A program made the translations under genes and the position numbers. The notes beneath the pieces are model-generated. The model was given only the letters and a program-made list of their open reading frames with translations. It had not been told where the DNA came from and made no database searches. Shown here piece by piece: positions 46,443 through 57,573 of a stretch of 64,000 bases of DNA (its first letter is position 1; every line of letters starts with the position of its first letter). The stretch lies in contig NC_053146.1 of NCBI RefSeq assembly GCF_016808335.1, forward strand, positions 27,248,938 to 27,312,937. Direction: 5' to 3'. The DNA is from Panicum virgatum. Its lineage: Eukaryota > Streptophyta > Magnoliopsida > Poales > Poaceae.

Positions 46443-46763
46443 AGTGAAGCTAGCTCAGTAGTTTAGAAGTGTTACAGATTTCTATTCTCGCTCGTTGTCT
46501 TCCCAGCTGATACCTCTCTAAGCTATAGAGTCTCTTGTCAAACGGTCATTGCCTAGCCATTTATCTAGCTTACCCCTATTGAATTAATTGGTTGATAGAT
46601 CAGTAAAGGTTGTCATTATGATTCACGATACAATTTAACCATAGTGTTTTCCTGAGGATTTTAACAATATCCTAGAATACTCCGTGGTGAAGTGCTACAC
46701 CAGTGATTTTGTGCGTTTGTGGAATACCAATTTATATTGAGCATAAGAGACACCAACATCTGG

Positions 46764-46850
46764 CCTCATCCGTACTGGCCGACCTGACACCTCAACATAA
46801 AAGGGTACGTCCTTATTATTATAGGGGTAACGTGACACGTTCATAAAGTG
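46764..46850 (+). mobile_element. Second fragment of the same Gypsy LTR
   Basis: CCTGACACCTCAACAT and GGGTACGTCCTT occur here in the same order and spacing as at 45260-45290 in the LTR above, so part of a second LTR copy follows the first. Confidence 0.65.
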
Positions 46851-47551
46851 AAACCTTGGCTCTCGACTAATATCTTTACGGGTACACAAGACAAAGAGTT
46901 CTCTAGTTAGATGTGTTATGTGTGTGTGATAGCTAGTAATGAAGATATGTGCGAGACAAAAGGTCCCAGGTTTAAACCCCACGAAATGCGCGGGTGTGTA
47001 TTTCGCGTGAAGCATATGTGCGGACCTCCTCCTAGGTTTGAAATATTTATTTCGCGGGAAGCATATGTGCGGAATTCCTCCTAGGTTTGAAATATTTTTG
47101 AGATTTTTTTGGACGTCTGGTGCCCTGTAATAATACTGGGTCATGCAACCAGTACTGATAAGTCTCGGTTGTGAATCCGGTGATAGAGGGAGCTAAGACC
47201 CGATACTAATTAGGAGTTTTCCGGGAGTGTTCAATTGGAATGAAATCTCTATGAAGCACCTACTAAGAATGGGCTAATAGGATCATTTGATACTTGCTTG
47301 TTTTGCCGTGAACAATACAAAGCATGTATGGTCAATTATTCTTATAAAACGGGAGCTGTCGTCAATGTGGAAAAGATCAATTGTGTTGACATCTGTTGGA
47401 CTGCCAACCATTTTATAGCTGCACAAAGATTTTAATTAATAACAGGATCCGAATTGATACGATAAACAGTCTGTGGAGACTATCCATGGAAATCTAAGCC
47501 TTCGTCTTGATGCTGGCCTGCTGTATATATCGCCCTGGAAATTAGGATTGA
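46851..47551. other. Non-coding, with a 49-bp tandem pair
   Basis: At 46999-47096 the unit TATTTCGCG(T/G)GAAGCATATG occurs twice in tandem with four or five differences. The 150-codon minus-strand frame over this part is an artefact of the repeat. No promoter for the downstream alpha-galactosidase can be named with confidence. Confidence 0.5.
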
Positions 47552-50325
47552 ATGAAGATCCATCACATCGTCACTCTTGCAGCATTGAGGCGCCTGCCTG
47601 CATGCCTCTTTGCCATGGAAGCCAAGGCGCTCTCGTGTGCTTTGTTCGGCCTGCTGCTGTCGATGCCGGCGGTGGGTATCAGGTTGGGGTGGTCGCCGGA
47701 AGTGGTGGTGAGGGACCAACCCTGCAGAATGGCCTTGGCCGGACACCACAGATGGGGTAATGGATCATCTAGCAAGGCTTTGTTCTCCAGCATTCATTCT
47801 TCAGTTTATTTTCGTTTGCATTGCTGGGATGTGCATCTTTTGACTGACTGTACGACAATTTTAGGTGGAATAGTTGGAATCATTTCAATTGCAACATAAA
47901 CGAGCAGACGATTCGACAAGTCGGTAAGGCTAACATTCTTGCAGTCTCAAAATCAGGTCCAGTTGCGCCACATAATACTGAAAAAAGTCATGATGTGCTT
48001 GCGCAGCCGATGCAATGGTGGATACCGGCCTCGCAAAGCTTGGTTACGAGTATATCAACATAGGTGTCTCTCGAGATTCCTTGCTCTCTTGTTTCCCCCC
48101 TCTTTCTTTTAATTCATTTGTGATACTACAGATGATTGTTGGGCAGCCCATGACAGGGACTCCCAGGTGTGTATTCATGTAGAATTGCACATGCTCAAGA
48201 CAGATTTGTTTGAAAGAAAGTTCAATATTATGCTCAGCAAGGTTATCTGACATTGCAAAAATGGATAGGATCTTCTATGAGCAAAATTAATATGTTCCTT
48301 TCTTTTACAGGGTAATCTAGTACCGAATCCATCAACATTCCCATCAGGAATGAAGGCCCTCTCAGACTATGTGCATGGAAAAGGGCTCAAGCTCGGAATC
48401 TACAGTGATGCTGGGTATGCACAGTTGGCAAACTAAAAGGCGCAAAGCCAGGGGAAAAGCATTCTGGAAAATGTGGCTGGCAGAAACACAAACTCATCGA
48501 CAAAATTCGTGCATTTCAGTTCAATCGATTCTGTGTTTTAACGTGGTTTATAATCACACGAACCTTTGTCCTTTCAGCCCGAGAACATGCAGCCAACAGA
48601 TGCCGGGTTCACTTGGACACGAAGAACAGGACGCAAAAACCTTCGCATCTTGGGTAACTTTTGTGTCATTTAGATCATAACTTTTAAACCTGTGTAAATA
48701 ATGCCTTTCTTAGTTTCATGCATCAACTGAATTTCCCTTTATTTGAAAATTTTAAAGGGACTTGACTACTTGAAGTATGACAATTGCAACGACTAGGGAA
48801 CGAGCCCACAGCCAAGGTACGCATCGACAATCACTCCCCTTCTTTTCACGCCCTTTTTAAAAGCTGAAACCTGGCTTACAACAACATCCAGGTTTAGCAA
48901 GATGAGCAGAGCGCTTCTGAACTCTGGGAGGAATATTTTCTTCTCCATTTGCGAATGGTAACTGTTGCTCTTTCTCTTTTATCAAGACCGAATTTTTTGT
49001 TTGAACTTTAAGTTGAGTTGTGCTACTTTTTCTCTAAAAGAAACCGTTGTGCAGGGGTATAGATAACCCAGCAACATGGGCAGGTGGTGTAGGAAACAGT
49101 TGGAGAACTGCTGGTGACATCAAGGACGAATGGGGAAGGTGAGCTCCTGTGCTTACAAATATGCTAGGTTTTTATTGTTTAAAAGAAAACCATACCAGTA
49201 TTCTATTTGAAGTTTTCCAGGGAACTTTTAGCCACGTATGTGAGACATCAAGCCAGATTTAGCATATTAGCCTCAACATGACCAAGTCGTTTTGCCTTAT
49301 CAGTGTCTGAATAATCTTTTTACCCTGCAATGCTTCAGCATGACGAGCAACGCTGACAGCAATGACGTGTGGGCATCATATGCTCGTCCTGGTGGATGGA
49401 ATGGTTAGTTATTCAGGCTTGTAGAAACTTTGAGCGTGTATGGGTTTCTCTTGATTGCTAAATGGGGCTTCTAGTTTTCAGACCCAGACATGCTGGAAGT
49501 CGGGAATGGGGGAATGACAACAGAAGAATACCGCTCCCATTTCAGCATCTGGGCTCTGGCAAAGGTAATGCTATGCATTCATTTGCAAAGCTGTGTCAGA
49601 CATGAAGCATTCCACAAATGTGTACGCTATATTCATCTGAATCTAGCAAGACCATTGTCCCTGTGCTTACTTGATGATGCAGGCACCTCTGTTGGCGAGC
49701 TGCGACATCCGCTCGATGAGCAAGGAAACCAAGGAAATCATCAGCAACCAAAATGTCATTGCAGTCAACCAAGGCTAGTATAACATAACGAACAATCCTC
49801 TGTTTTCTCCGAATAATAATTAGTAATGATACTGTACTAATCTTGAAATGCTTCCTGAGCAGATGCGCTTGGGGTGCAAGGGCACAAAGCGCAAAAAGAT
49901 GGAAACCAAGAAGCAAGTAAAAGAACAGCAGAACTTATACTTGGTAGAATGTCATGAGCAGAAAATTAAACTACTACAGTTCGTTATCCATGATCCTGTC
50001 ATTAGGTCTGGGCTGGTCCACTAAGTGGAGGAAGAATTGCAGTTGTTCTATGGAACAGAGGCCATGTTGAAGCATCCATCACAGCCAGATGGAGCAGCAT
50101 TGGCCTTAGTGCGTCGACTGTCGTTGATGCTCATGATCTGTGGACAGTAAGCATGCATTTCCTCATGCCTTTTCTACTATACATAATTATCTCTGAAATG
50201 CAAAGTGCACAGTTTTCACATGCTCTTGTTGTGTGTGATTTGCTTTTGCTTGCAGGATGCAGTTACATCGTCGCTGCAAGGACAGCTGAAGGCGTTGCAA
50301 GATGTATGTGTTGACCCCAAAGTAG
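47552..50325 (+). pseudogene. Alpha-galactosidase (GH27), 15 exons, disabled
   Basis: Exons: 47552-47756, 47865-47923, 48007-48063, 48132-48166, 48311-48414, 48578-48653, 48758-48816, 48892-48957, 49055-49138, 49339-49403, 49482-49564, 49683-49773, 49863-49912, 50007-50146 and 50255-50325. Joined, they follow plant GH27 alpha-galactosidases, secreted or vacuolar enzymes that remove terminal alpha-galactose. Landmarks are GLGRTPQMGWNSWNHF, DDCW, the nucleophile region [32 protein letters not shown] and the acid/base region SCDIRSMS. Damage: a frame change between the signal peptide (MEAK, 47615) and the mature start near 47670; TAG at 48794 right after YDNCND, where relatives have a sense codon; and loss of frame before the C-terminal CKMYVLTPK, whose old stop is at 50323. 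Introns 12 and 13 have GC donors. All other splice sites look good, so decay is recent. Confidence 0.9.
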
Positions 50326-50420
50326 TGTGGATTCTCAGTGTTGCAGGTACTTGTATCAAAATAAAAAAATAACAATGGATTATTACAAGAAATTCATAAA
50401 AGATTATTATATGACCGTTA

Positions 50421-50706
50421 GAGCATCTCCAAGAGTTTTTCTAAATTTTACTCTCTAAATCATCATTTGGAGAGTCATGTACATAAAAAACCGCTCTCTA
50501 TACATCTTCACTCTCCAACAGCTTTTCTATATTTTGGTTACACTCTAGAGAGCCATTTTTGCTATCTATCTTTGGATACTGAGAAATCCGGAATAGATGA
50601 TGGTTATATTTGGATAACCACTTAGAGAAGTTCTTGGAGGCTATTTTTTCATCAAAATCTCTATTCCTAACAATTAGGATGAATATAGAGTTTCTTGGAG
50701 TTGCTC
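50421..50706 (+). mobile_element. MITE, PIF/Harbinger type (TTA duplication)
   Basis: The left end is GAGCATCTCCAAGAG and the inverted right end is GAGCAACTCCAAGAA. TTA flanks both sides (50418-50420 and 50707-50709). The 286-bp element lies just 3' of the alpha-galactosidase pseudogene. Confidence 0.9.
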
Positions 50707-50905
50707 TTACATTGTTTTCTCAACCAAACAAAGTTAGCATATTGTGGGATTAAATTACATGAAAACTGGAATATATATAACTAGGTTAGATTCCTTATGT
50801 TATCAGCTTGGAGCTTTTGCCTCAACACCTCCGCTTGACTCGTTCTCCTTGCATCGACAATACTTGTTCGCTCCATATCCATGTGCCTCGGGATGTCTTC
50901 CCTTA

Positions 50906-51250
50906 GGCCCCGTTTAGTTCCCAAAAATTTTCACCCAAAAATTTTCACCTCCCCTTTAAAACACATGTATAAAGCACTAAATGTAATTAAATAATAAAAC
51001 TAATTACACAGTTTGGATGTACACGACGAGACGAATCTTTTGAGCCTAATTAGGGCATGATTAGCCATAAGTGCTACAGTAACCCACATGTGCTAATGAT
51101 GCGGTCAAAGGCCTTAAAATATTCGTCTCGCGGTTTCCAAGTGAGTTCTGAAATTAGTTTTTTAATTAATGTTCGAAAAGCCCTCCCGACATCTGGTCAA
51201 ACAACGACGAGACACCCAAAAATTTTTGATTTTGGGAACTAAACGCTCCC
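50906..51250 (+). mobile_element. MITE, PIF/Harbinger type (TTA duplication)
   Basis: The ends are GGCCCCGTTTAGTTCCC and, inverted, GGGAGCGTTTAGTTCCC. TTA flanks both sides (50903-50905 and 51251-51253). It shares GAATCTTTTGAGCCTAATTAG with the 19473 copy. The element is 345 bp. Confidence 0.92.
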
Positions 51251-51253
51251 TTA

Positions 51254-51555
51254 GTCCCCTTCCTACAACATCATCTGGCGGATTGGTGTGATGGTGCCCA
51301 CAATCCACCAAAATGTCAGCGCCTGTAATAACAATTATTATACACATCTGACTTGTTTTGAATAAAAAGCTGCTGTCTGCAATGTATAAGAAATATTATC
51401 ATAGACAACGTCTCCACAGGTTTTAGTTTAAGTGGTATGCCCTAAAACCCTATGAAAATAGGTTTATTCATCATGTCCAACGCCAAAGGGGCGCATGGTG
51501 CGGGTATCCATACTTTGGGTAAATGGGTAGCATTCTTTTGGCTATTTTTTTAAAT
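51254..51555. other. Non-coding, no gene seen
   Basis: This short stretch between a MITE and the minus-strand repeat-like region has no supported ORF. Confidence 0.5.
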
Positions 51556-52402
51556 AAAAAGCTTTATTTATTTTAGACAATTACATCAAGATGATACAAT
51601 TATGTAAGATCCAACTCGGCCCTTGTAACTAGGATGCACACAGTCAATAAAAAGAAACAAAAGGACATGACCAAAAAATCATGCCGCAGCAAAATACAAC
51701 TTGCAGCTTCACCTTCAGCCCTCCACAACCATAGCAACATCTGGACAATGAAATATACTCCCAATGACAATACCTCCAACATAGCAGCACCTAGACAATA
51801 AAATATACACCCAATGACAATACCTCCAACGAGGAAACGACACACGCACGCATTGTCATTGCAGTGACCAATCAATAAAGGCCAGATCAAAGATTTTCAC
51901 CCGAGGGAGTCATTCATCGGAATCCAAACAATGCCTTCAGCAAGGCCATTACCAAGTACAACCAGTTAAGGTTAGACCTGGGAATTTCTTCCTAGAGCCA
52001 ATGAATCGATACCAAGTACCACAAAAACGAAATCACTCGGTGTTGCTTCCACCTTCGTACCAAGGCAATGCTTTCATATAGACTAGACTTGGCCCACTTC
52101 GATCCGCCACGAACTTCAATTCAAGCAAACCATCTGTAGCCTTGTCTCCCGCGATACTATGCTGCAGAGTAGCCAATAGGTACATGTGCATAATTCATCG
52201 GAACAATGTGCAGATAGAATCTGTCTTCGAGTAAGAGAATCTGCGAATTGAAACCAATGTGACTCGAGCCTCTGGAATATATGAAGAACACAGAAGAAAA
52301 TGAAGATGTCGTCACTAGAAGTAGTTGCGAAACCCGGATCTAGCTCTTTCGTCACCAAAGCCGAAAGCGCATCCGCTGTAGAGGAGGCACCACCGCCGGC
52401 CA

Positions 52403-53378
52403 TTACCCTGCAAATGGGTTGGAAACCAAACTATACCCACAACAACTCATTCTCATTAAGGAAATTAATATTATCCACACCACTCCAAACCACCCCCACC
52501 ATGTACCAATCCAACCCAAATAGTTTAGCACATAATGTAATAAACTATTAGCCAAACTATGGATACAACCCAATAAGAACTCGTTTTCTAAAAAAAATTA
52601 TAGTGTAAGTTTGCCACATTGTTTTGCACAGAGTAGCTGTCAGTTATACTGAATCATCTCCAACAAATTTCGATTAATTTCGATAAAATTTTAAAGTGTG
52701 AACGCGAGGTTTTATTTGCAGGGTCCGGCTCTTGATGTGTGGCTCACATGTAATTCTAGTCACACTGCTTTGCATAGAATAACTGCTAGTCATACTGAGT
52801 CATCTCTAATAAATTTATGTTAATTTCGATAAAATTTTATAGTATGAACGTGAGGTTTTATTTCTAGGGTCCAGCTCTTGATGTCGGCCCCACATGTAAT
52901 TCTAGACACACTGCTTTGCACAGAATAGCTATTAGTCATACTGAGTCATCTCCAATAAATTTTAGTCATTTTCGATAAAATTTTATGTGTGAACGCGAGA
53001 TTTTATTTCTAGGGTCCGCCTCTTGATTTGAGGCCAATATTTAATTCTAGCCACACTGTTTTGCACAGAGTAGATGCTAGTCATACCAAGTCATCTCCAA
53101 CAAATTTCAGTCAATTTTGATAAAAAATTTTGTAGTGTGAACACGGTTTTATTTTTAGGGTCCGACTCTTACGGGACTGACATTTATATATAGTCATACT
53201 GTTTTGCATAAAGTATTCATTTCAGCCCACTCCAACCCACCACAATTCATATTTACATAAAACCCACCCCACCCCCACCTCATTACCTAATACAACCCAT
53301 TTGAACCCACCTAAATACAATCCATATCAAAATTCAACCCATTATACCTATTTCAATCCAATCCATTAGCAGGGGCCT
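52403..53378 (+). mobile_element. hAT-type element with tandem-array core, copy 2
   Basis: It starts TTACCCTGCAAATGGGTTGG and ends CCATTAGCAGGGG, matching the ends and unique arms of the copy at 32206. Its array has five motif copies (52627, 52773, 52919, 53064, 53207) instead of seven. It is about 300 bp shorter, close to two units. No clear 8-bp duplication remains. Confidence 0.8.
52627..53220 (+). repeat. 146-bp tandem array, five motif copies
   Basis: Spacings are 146, 146, 145 and 143. The last, shorter interval matches the last interval of the first array, so the arrays share an ancestor and differ by internal loss or gain of units. Confidence 0.9.
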
Positions 53379-54386
53379 AGCCGACGCCAGATCAGAGACC
53401 AAGAAGCCGTCCATCGCGAACCACACTGAAGAGCCTCCACACGAGAGAGCCGAGACATATGGCCAGGCGTCGGGAAAAATGAGACCACCATGCATCTGCG
53501 CCATTGCCAAGGGCGGCGTAGCCTCCACTGCGGCAGGAGAGCTACAACCGTGACGAAGATAGGTGCAATCCAGTTCATGCAGCCCCTCGACCCGGCTCCA
53601 CAGGAGCACGCAAGTCCGGCCAAGAGCCGGCGACCACCCACACCACCGGCCAGGGAGAAGATAGCCGTGACCAAAAGCCACCGCCGCCGCCACTTCTGGC
53701 CACAGCCCGGTCGCCGACGCCATCGCGGCGCCAAGCAGCCGTCCGAACCGGATCAGAGCGGCAGCCATGGACAGACCTGGTCCCAGAGGCACCCACGCCG
53801 GCGAACGAAAGCAGTCGCGCAAACCTGCCGGGTCACCATCAGAGCATCCACGCCGGCGCATTAGGGGATCCCCTCGTGTGACGACCTCTCCATGAAGGGG
53901 AGGAAGACCCCGCCACCGCCCTCCTTGAGCCCGCGTTCCGTAGATGCAAACAGATCCTTGCCGCCGGCCATCCTTGTTTAGGGCCAGGCTTTCGGCATCG
54001 AACTCCGGCAGCGGCAGGATCGCGGAGGGTCGTCGGAGGAGCCCCTGGCGACGCTATTGGGTGCCGCCGCCCGAGTCGCTGCAAGAGCGACGCGGGGGCA
54101 AGATCCGGCTTTGGCCATTATCTTAGGACGCGGAACATGGTTAGTCGAGCTATCTTGTATATGCACACAAAATAAAAATAAAGATGATGCTAAAAATTAC
54201 TGTGGAAATATATGAGAAAGGGAAACGGGTGACATAGTTTTCCACATCTGGCCCGCATACTGATGGCTGCGTAAAATTGTCAAAAAAAGGAAATGTCCAA
54301 AATAAAGGAAAAGGAAAGGCTGCCACAGTACCCATCCAGCCTACTAATGAGATCGTACCCATAACCATGATGTTGCGTTTTGTTTG

Positions 54387-54724
54387 CTCCCTCCATCCCA
54401 AAAAAAAACTATTCGTTTAGCCTTCAAATTTTGTCTCACAAAGACTATTTGTTTATATTATAGTAAAATCTATCTAATCAAAGCAATATCAAGTATTAAG
54501 AAATAATTGTATTGAGAAGGGCATAAAGCCAATCAAATGCATAAGTAGATATTACTTTTCTGGCTCCAATGTATTTTGATTTATTGAGGATCTAAGGAAC
54601 CTAATAAACAGCGTGGTTTTCAATTACAACCGCTACAGTTAATTAGGGACAACATGGTCATTTTTCACTCCTAGTAGTATGTCTGAAATTTTCTAAATAA
54701 ACAGACTTTATTGGACGGAGGGAG
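54387..54724 (+). mobile_element. Stowaway-like MITE
   Basis: The ends are CTCCCTCCATCC and, inverted, CTCCCTCCGTCC. The right flank is TA; the left flank reads TG, one change from the expected TA. The element is 338 bp. Confidence 0.82.
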
Positions 54725-55185
54725 TATTTGACAATATCGACATTTGAGTTTTCCATGTAAAAACATAGTCACTTTAGGGATGGGTAATCTGAAAATGTTA
54801 TCCAGCCCAATTTCCTGAATTTAAAATATGAAAAGGAGTAGCGCCATATATGGATTATTTTCTAGATAGCAATTTCCATCTCATTCGCTGTCTGACGGAA
54901 GGGTCTGGTCTTGCATTCAATATATTTTTTTCAAGACCTTCCTCAAAGAGTTCCTTCTTTAAAGACTATTACAGTTGCTCGTGAGGCCAAAAAAGTCAGC
55001 AACCAAAAATTTAAGATTCTATAGATAAAAAAAATAAACTTCACCTATGTTGACCGGAAGACTCTCTCTGAAGTCGTCTCAGCATAGCCGATTCCAAACT
55101 CGGGTAAAGAAGGAGGATTATGTTAGGTTTGGCGAACCAGCATAAAAAATAGCCATTCAAATGGATTTGAACACCATAAAAATTT
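54725..55185. other. Non-coding, no gene seen
   Basis: AT-rich sequence leads into the LINE fragment. The last part may be upstream LINE sequence too decayed to read. Confidence 0.4.
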
Positions 55186-55756
55186 CGATGAAGCTCTGGA
55201 ACAGGGTTATCGAACATCGCCTATGAAGAGTGACAAGTATGATCCAAAACATTGAGTTCATGTCTGAAAGGTCAATCATGGAGGCGATATTCTAAATACG
55301 ACAACTGATGCAGAGATATAGGGAGCAGAAGAAGGACTTGCACATAGTCTTTATTGATCTCGAGAAGGCGTACGACAAAGTACCCAGAAATGTCATGTGG
55401 TGGGTTTGGAGAAGCACAAACGCTGTGTTCGCTTGGCTTGTCAGCCAACCAGCCAGCAATATTGTTCTCTCATACTAAATCAGCACCAGTCACCAACTAC
55501 CAGCCAGTCAGCAGTATTGTTCTCTCATAACAAATCAGCACCAGCCATTAGCCACAGCCAAACGAACACAATGAAAGTCCCAACTAAATACATTACCTTC
55601 ATCAAGGATATGCACAAAGATGCGACGATGTTTATCCAGACATGCGATGGAGACACCACTAACTCCCCTATTAAAATAGGCCTACACCAGGGGTCAGCAT
55701 TAAGTCCTTACTTATTTGCTTTGGTGATGGATGAGGTCACAAAGGACATATAAGGT
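55186..55756 (+). pseudogene. LINE reverse-transcriptase fragment, split by a MITE
   Basis: Motifs typical of plant non-LTR reverse transcriptases appear in order: [28 protein letters not shown], then after the inserted MITE VPTKYITFIKDMHKD, GLHQGSALSPYLFALVMDEV. The sequence has stops at about 55222 and 55291. It ends before the catalytic F-A-D-D block, so both ends are truncated. Confidence 0.88.
55421..55573 (+). mobile_element. Small MITE inside the LINE fragment
   Basis: The left end is CGCTGTGTTCGCTTGGCT and the inverted right end is CATTGTGTTCGTTTGGCT. AAA flanks both sides (55418-55420 and 55574-55576). Removing it rejoins GAGAAGCACAAA to GTCCCAACT, giving EKHK-VPTKY, which proves the insertion. 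Confidence 0.82.
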
Positions 55757-56612
55757 CAATGGCGGAGCCAAGGAGGGGCTAGTACGGGCCACGCCCCCCC
55801 TAATGGTGCAAAAAAAAAATTAACCCCCCCCCCCCCCCCCCTCTTCTTTAGAGCAAATATATGTCTAGTAGCTCACGTTGCACTTTAAATTAAATTCACT
55901 AGATAGCTTAAAAGACAACAACTACAAGCAAGCAAGAAATAACATTCTGAGAGCCTGTTCGGTATAATTTCCTCACCGGTTTCACCACTATAAAAGTATC
56001 ATTTTCAAAATGGTTTCATTATGGGGACCGTGAATAAACCGTAAAATGGCTTTGCCTACGCGACTGAAGAAAGCTTCTGTGGCTACTGTGTTCCTAAGCG
56101 ACCGAAGCTGTTTCACCAAACATTTTTTATAAATAGCTTCAACTTTATCAAAAAAAACTACAACAGGAGTTGTTTCAGTAGGAGCCGCATATCAAGAATG
56201 CTCCGGGGACGGAAAGCTGGAGGGTCGCGGAGGGCAATCTCAGACGTGCTGCGTGTGGAGGCAGGGACGCCACCGCATGCCCCTGTTGTCGCCGTTGCCG
56301 TCACGCCCATAGCTATCAGCTCACCTTCCGTTAGTCTTCCGGACCCCCTTACTACTACTGATAGAATAAAACATTGGTTAAATCTTGAAATAAATTTAAA
56401 AAATAGTCATACTGAGTTGAGGACTCGAACTCTGCTAGAACCACATTGCCAACAACTTAAAGAAAAATATCTTTAAATTTTAAAATAAATTCAGAAAAAT
56501 ATAAACACTCACGTCGAGTTGAATCCGGATGAACAAGTTCCACCACATTATGATGAACCATGCTATGTGAATCCTCATCCTGTTCACAATACTTCTCTTG
56601 TACGTGCTGCAT
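55757..56612. other. Mixed repeats with A and C homopolymers
   Basis: The phrase ATGGCGGAGCC at 55760 is a frequent start of grass MITE or hAT fragments. A9-A10 near 55810 and C18 at 55824-55841 follow. No gene is supported; the 92- and 68-codon frames lack family features. Confidence 0.4.
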
Positions 56613-56833
56613 TGAGGGACCGAAACTGGCGACCAGAGGGGGGTGAATGGGAGCCGATCAAAATTTCTTTCGAAATCGATCCGTCGGCCTATATCCCAAA
56701 AATCACCACAAACCCTCAAACCTAGGATATGAGAGAATAGCTATGGACTAGGTATCTCTTTGTGAAATGCCCTAGGAAGCTAAGCGGAAGCAAGAGAGGC
56801 AATTACGAGATAATCTGCAGAACTCGCAGACTC

Positions 56834-56912
56834 GGACCGGTCAGACCGGTGCAGCACCCCGGTCAGACCAGTCGGACCGGTCAGACCGATTATCGACACC
56901 GGTCAGACCGGT
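56834..56912. repeat. ACCGGTCAGACCGGT cluster near the LTR end
   Basis: At least three full or near-full copies of the near-palindrome occur with variants such as CCGGTCAGACCAGT. On the minus strand this cluster lies in the transcribed end of the LTR. Confidence 0.9.
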
Positions 56913-57520
56913 TGCTCCCAGACAGCCCGTGAACAAGGCTTCAAATGTTAAATCTCGAGCAAACAAAGTCCAAATCCAATGAAACTTGGAGGATAACTTC
57001 ACAACTGTCCCGTGAACATATCCCCAGGAGATCTCTCCCAAAAAATTAAAGGATCTTGAGAATTCGATGGAAGATCAAAGAGGATTGGTGTTTTCTCAAG
57101 AACATGAAAAACTCTAATTCGTGAGAACTCGCGATTCCAGGGTGTTTGGCACTAGGCTAGATGAATTAGAATCATCACAACGAGTCCAGCAAACCACGAA
57201 TCAAGGAGCTTGACTCCTCCAAACACGAAACACACCAAAAGAGGAGAAATCAAGTCCAAAACACAAAAGAGGAAGGGGAGGACGAAAAATCAGCACACAA
57301 AGATGAACTCAACAAGATTTCATTCATTAATCTCAGAGGAATTCACCTATACAAAGCTAGAGCCTACCACACCATCATCCACCCTCTTGATTAGAGAGAT
57401 TAGCTATAACCTAATCCTCCTTTGCGTTGGAGACCTTGGCCCTAACCTGGAGCAGGAGGAAGGGGAAGGAGAAAACAGAAAAGGACTCAAGAGCCTCGAC
57501 CAGCCACAGGCTGGTGGGGG

Positions 57521-57528
57521 TATTTATA
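57521..57528 (-). promoter_or_regulatory. TATA box of copia 2 LTR
   Basis: On the minus strand TATAAATA lies just downstream of the second ACCGGTCAGACCGGT cluster. Confidence 0.7.
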
Positions 57529-57535
57529 CCCGCCG

Positions 57536-57573
57536 AGACCGGTCAGACCGGTTCCATGGACCGGTCAGACCGG
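57536..57573. promoter_or_regulatory. Two near-palindromes directly upstream of the LTR TATA box
   Basis: ACCGGTCAGACCGGT occurs at about 57538-57552 and 57560-57574, 10-50 bases upstream of the minus-strand TATA box. Position and symmetry suggest transcription-factor sites, but no factor can be named. Confidence 0.5.

Larger units (their letters stand above)
45058..46758 (+). repeat. 3' LTR of the Gypsy element
   Basis: It starts TATTGACGACC (TG changed to TA) and ends at GACACCAACA. A TATAAATA box lies at 45766-45773. The right boundary is inferred from the inverted end and is less certain. A 24-bp perfect duplication lies at 46395-46442. Confidence 0.6.
51556..54130 (-). mobile_element. 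Unassigned minus-strand repeat-like region, split by a hAT-type element
   Basis: Read on the minus strand, a GC-rich 5' part (54130-53379) with frames of 70-175 codons is followed, after the inserted hAT-type element, by a 96-codon frame (52403-52116) and an AT-rich tail. The composition gradient and the absence of recognisable host motifs suggest an old retroelement or its untranslated part. I cannot name a family and no duplication was found. Confidence 0.3.

Noticed and set aside
46695..47144. 150-codon minus-strand ORF
   Set aside because: It spans an LTR fragment and a tandem 49-bp repeat and has no recognisable motif.
47115..47230. CACTA-like subterminal words (CCAGTACTGATAAGTCTCGG)
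   Set aside because: Only a short stretch is suggestive; no terminus or duplication could be found.
53334..53861. 175-codon minus-strand ORF as a host gene
   Set aside because: It has no recognised domain, overlaps a plus-strand ORF of similar quality, lies in repeat-like sequence, and runs a little into the inserted hAT-type element.
55824..55841. C18 run as a functional signal
   Set aside because: It is a homopolymer beside an A-run in decayed repeat sequence; slippage or assembly error is the simplest explanation.
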